A stretch of 7,959 bases of DNA from an uncultured Prevotellaceae bacterium (GTDB taxonomy: Bacteria; Bacteroidota; Bacteroidia; Bacteroidales; Bacteroidaceae): the NCBI GenBank assembly GCA_946406585.1, contig CAMJLI010000088.1, positions 1 through 7,959 of the forward strand, in the 5' to 3' direction. Under the pieces are notes generated by a model. It was not told the DNA's origin. It searched no databases and saw nothing but the letters and a program-made list of their open reading frames with translations. Shown here one piece after another: positions 7,134 to 7,959 of the stretch; positions within the stretch are counted from its first letter, which is position 1, and each line of letters opens with the position of its first letter. The position numbers were made by a program, and so were the translations under genes.

Positions 7134-7161
7134 GTTCCTAAGTTTTTATAGTTGTTTGAAA
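7131..7161 (-). repeat. 31-bp leader repeat, copy 2 (start region of lipoprotein 6360-7133)
   Basis: Identical over 31 bases to 6086-6116, with the start codon at the same end. Here a second ATG follows directly, so the protein begins Met-Met-Lys-Lys; the position of the first ATG matches the only ATG of the other copy. The remaining 70 bp up to the BspA-like stop codon are AT-rich and show only an imperfect -7-like TTTATTTG without a good -33 partner. Confidence 0.8.
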
Positions 7162-7234
7162 GTCTACGTGTATTATTATGGTTCTGTCGGCAAATAAATG
7201 AAAATTTACACCAATATCCCTGCTTTGCTTTTTG

Positions 7235-7959
7235 TTACTTTACAACGACTTTCTTTGTAGTGCCGTCACTCATCTTGACAACGATAACACCTCTATCAGA
7301 CTGACTTATGCAGCGGCCATTTAGGTCGTAGCATTCTGTGATTGTTGGCTGTTGTGCAACTGTTGGGGTTGTGATTCCTGTTGGTGTCGGATCGCTGTCT
7401 GTCAGTGCCACGATGTTAGGAAATTCATTCCATTGTTCCGCATTGCTGAAAGCATCTACAGAACTGGCGGGCACATGTAGTGTTGCCTTGCGGTAAGTAT
7501 CTTGAAAGATGCCACTGCCTATTTCTGGCAATTGTTCTGCATAGCAGTACATGTCTGTCAAACCGCAACGTATGAAAGCATAATCATCGATGGTTGTGAT
7601 GGTGCTGGGTAAGATAATGGTGGCAAGTTTGCTGCAATCACCGAAAACATATTTCCCAATGCTTGTCACACCGTTGGGAATACATATAGACGAAAGATTG
7701 ATGCATTGATTGAAGGCACCGTCTTCTATATTAGTCACACTACTGGGAATGCTGATGGAAGTTAAGGTAGTGCAAGCCCAGAATGCATCATTTCCGATGC
7801 ATGTCACACTGTTTGGAATAACCGTTTTCTGGCATCCCAAAATGATGGTGTTGTCCGCAGTCTCAATGATTGCGTTACAGTCTTCACGAGAGTCATACAC
7901 CGCATTTCCGCTTTCCACTTGAATAGAAGTCAAACCGGAGCAGCCAGTAAAAGCCCGAT
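7235..7959 (-). CDS. BspA-like leucine-rich repeat (LRR_5) surface protein, C-terminal part
   Basis: The 5' end lies outside the window: the frame stays open to the last base and reads RAFTGCSGLTSIQVE, in the middle of an LRR, so the TTG at 7933 is not the true start. A conserved island YDSREDCNAIIET follows, a motif I know from Bacteroidales BspA proteins. Then come four consecutive LRR_5 units of about 23 residues with the form IPxxVTxIGxxAFxxCxxLxxIx, at roughly 7819-7751, 7750-7682, 7681-7613 and 7612-7547. A cap with ATLHVPASSVDAF and EFPNIVAL follows, then a linker rich in Thr, Pro and Gln. The C-terminal tail, YDLNGRCISQSDRGVIVVKM to KKVVVK, resembles the short terminal sorting tails of Bacteroidales secreted proteins, possibly for type IX secretion. 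BspA relatives bind fibronectin or fibrinogen or mediate co-aggregation; the ligand here is unknown. Confidence 0.88.
   Translation of the reverse strand, partial: RAFTGCSGLTSIQVESGNAVYDSREDCNAIIETADNTIILGCQKTVIPNSVTCIGNDAFWACTTLTSISIPSSVTNIEDGAFNQCINLSSICIPNGVTSIGKYVFGDCSKLATIILPSTITTIDDYAFIRCGLTDMYCYAEQLPEIGSGIFQDTYRKATLHVPASSVDAFSNAEQWNEFPNIVALTDSDPTPTGITTPTVAQQPTITECYDLNGRCISQSDRGVIVVKMSDGTTKKVVVK

Noticed and set aside
7181..7205. TTTATTTG on the minus strand as a -7 promoter box for the lipoprotein at 6360-7133
   Set aside because: One fixed base is wrong and no TTTG-like -33 box lies 19-21 bp upstream.
7931..7933. TTG at 7933 as the start codon of the BspA-like gene
   Set aside because: The frame continues to the window edge with typical LRR sequence (RAFTGCSG), so this is an internal Leu codon.

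Overview
The window looks like chromosomal DNA from the Bacteroidota, most likely Bacteroidales and close to Prevotella or a relative. The pointers are a BspA-type leucine-rich protein with a Bacteroidales-style C-terminal tail, SPII lipoproteins carrying an acidic export signal, tandem DUF3857 envelope proteins, weak Shine-Dalgarno sequences, and one good match to the Bacteroidota -33/-7 promoter. All six protein genes lie on the minus strand, so transcription runs from high to low coordinates. Every clearly coding gene appears to encode an exported or surface protein.

Right part (5393-7959). The C-terminal part of a BspA-like leucine-rich repeat (LRR_5) surface protein enters from beyond the window end. 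It is followed by two unrelated lipoprotein genes: one with DUF4595/YD-like strand repeats (6360-7133) and one with an Fn3-like segment (5393-6088). Each lipoprotein gene is preceded by the same 31-bp sequence running up to its start codon. Between them lies a 271-bp gap holding a short reading frame interrupted by one in-frame TAG. This part is AT-rich, about 30-40% GC in several lines I counted.

Middle and left part (167-5276). A tight three-gene unit, richer in GC (about 48-53% in sampled lines), starts behind a promoter at 5321-5351. The order of transcription is: a DUF3857/transglutaminase-fold protein whose Cys and His positions are replaced by Asn and Thr (a likely pseudoenzyme); one base later, a paralogue with Cys317 and His359 intact; then, after 42 bp, an outer-membrane beta-barrel protein. 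They probably work together in the envelope, as an inactive partner, an active thiol enzyme or protease-like protein, and an outer-membrane anchor or channel. The substrate cannot be read from the sequence.

Left end (1-149). Past the last gene lie two 34-bp near-identical direct repeats and one degenerate copy. Each good copy has a GTAG tetranucleotide directly 5' of an 8-bp-stem, 3-base-loop palindrome, which is the layout of REP elements mobilised by RAYT (Y1/REP) transposases. No transposase is in the window.

No rRNA, tRNA, CRISPR array or complete insertion sequence was seen. The most unusual points are the active/inactive transglutaminase pair with its barrel partner, the duplicated leader in front of two non-homologous lipoprotein genes, and the REP-like cluster.
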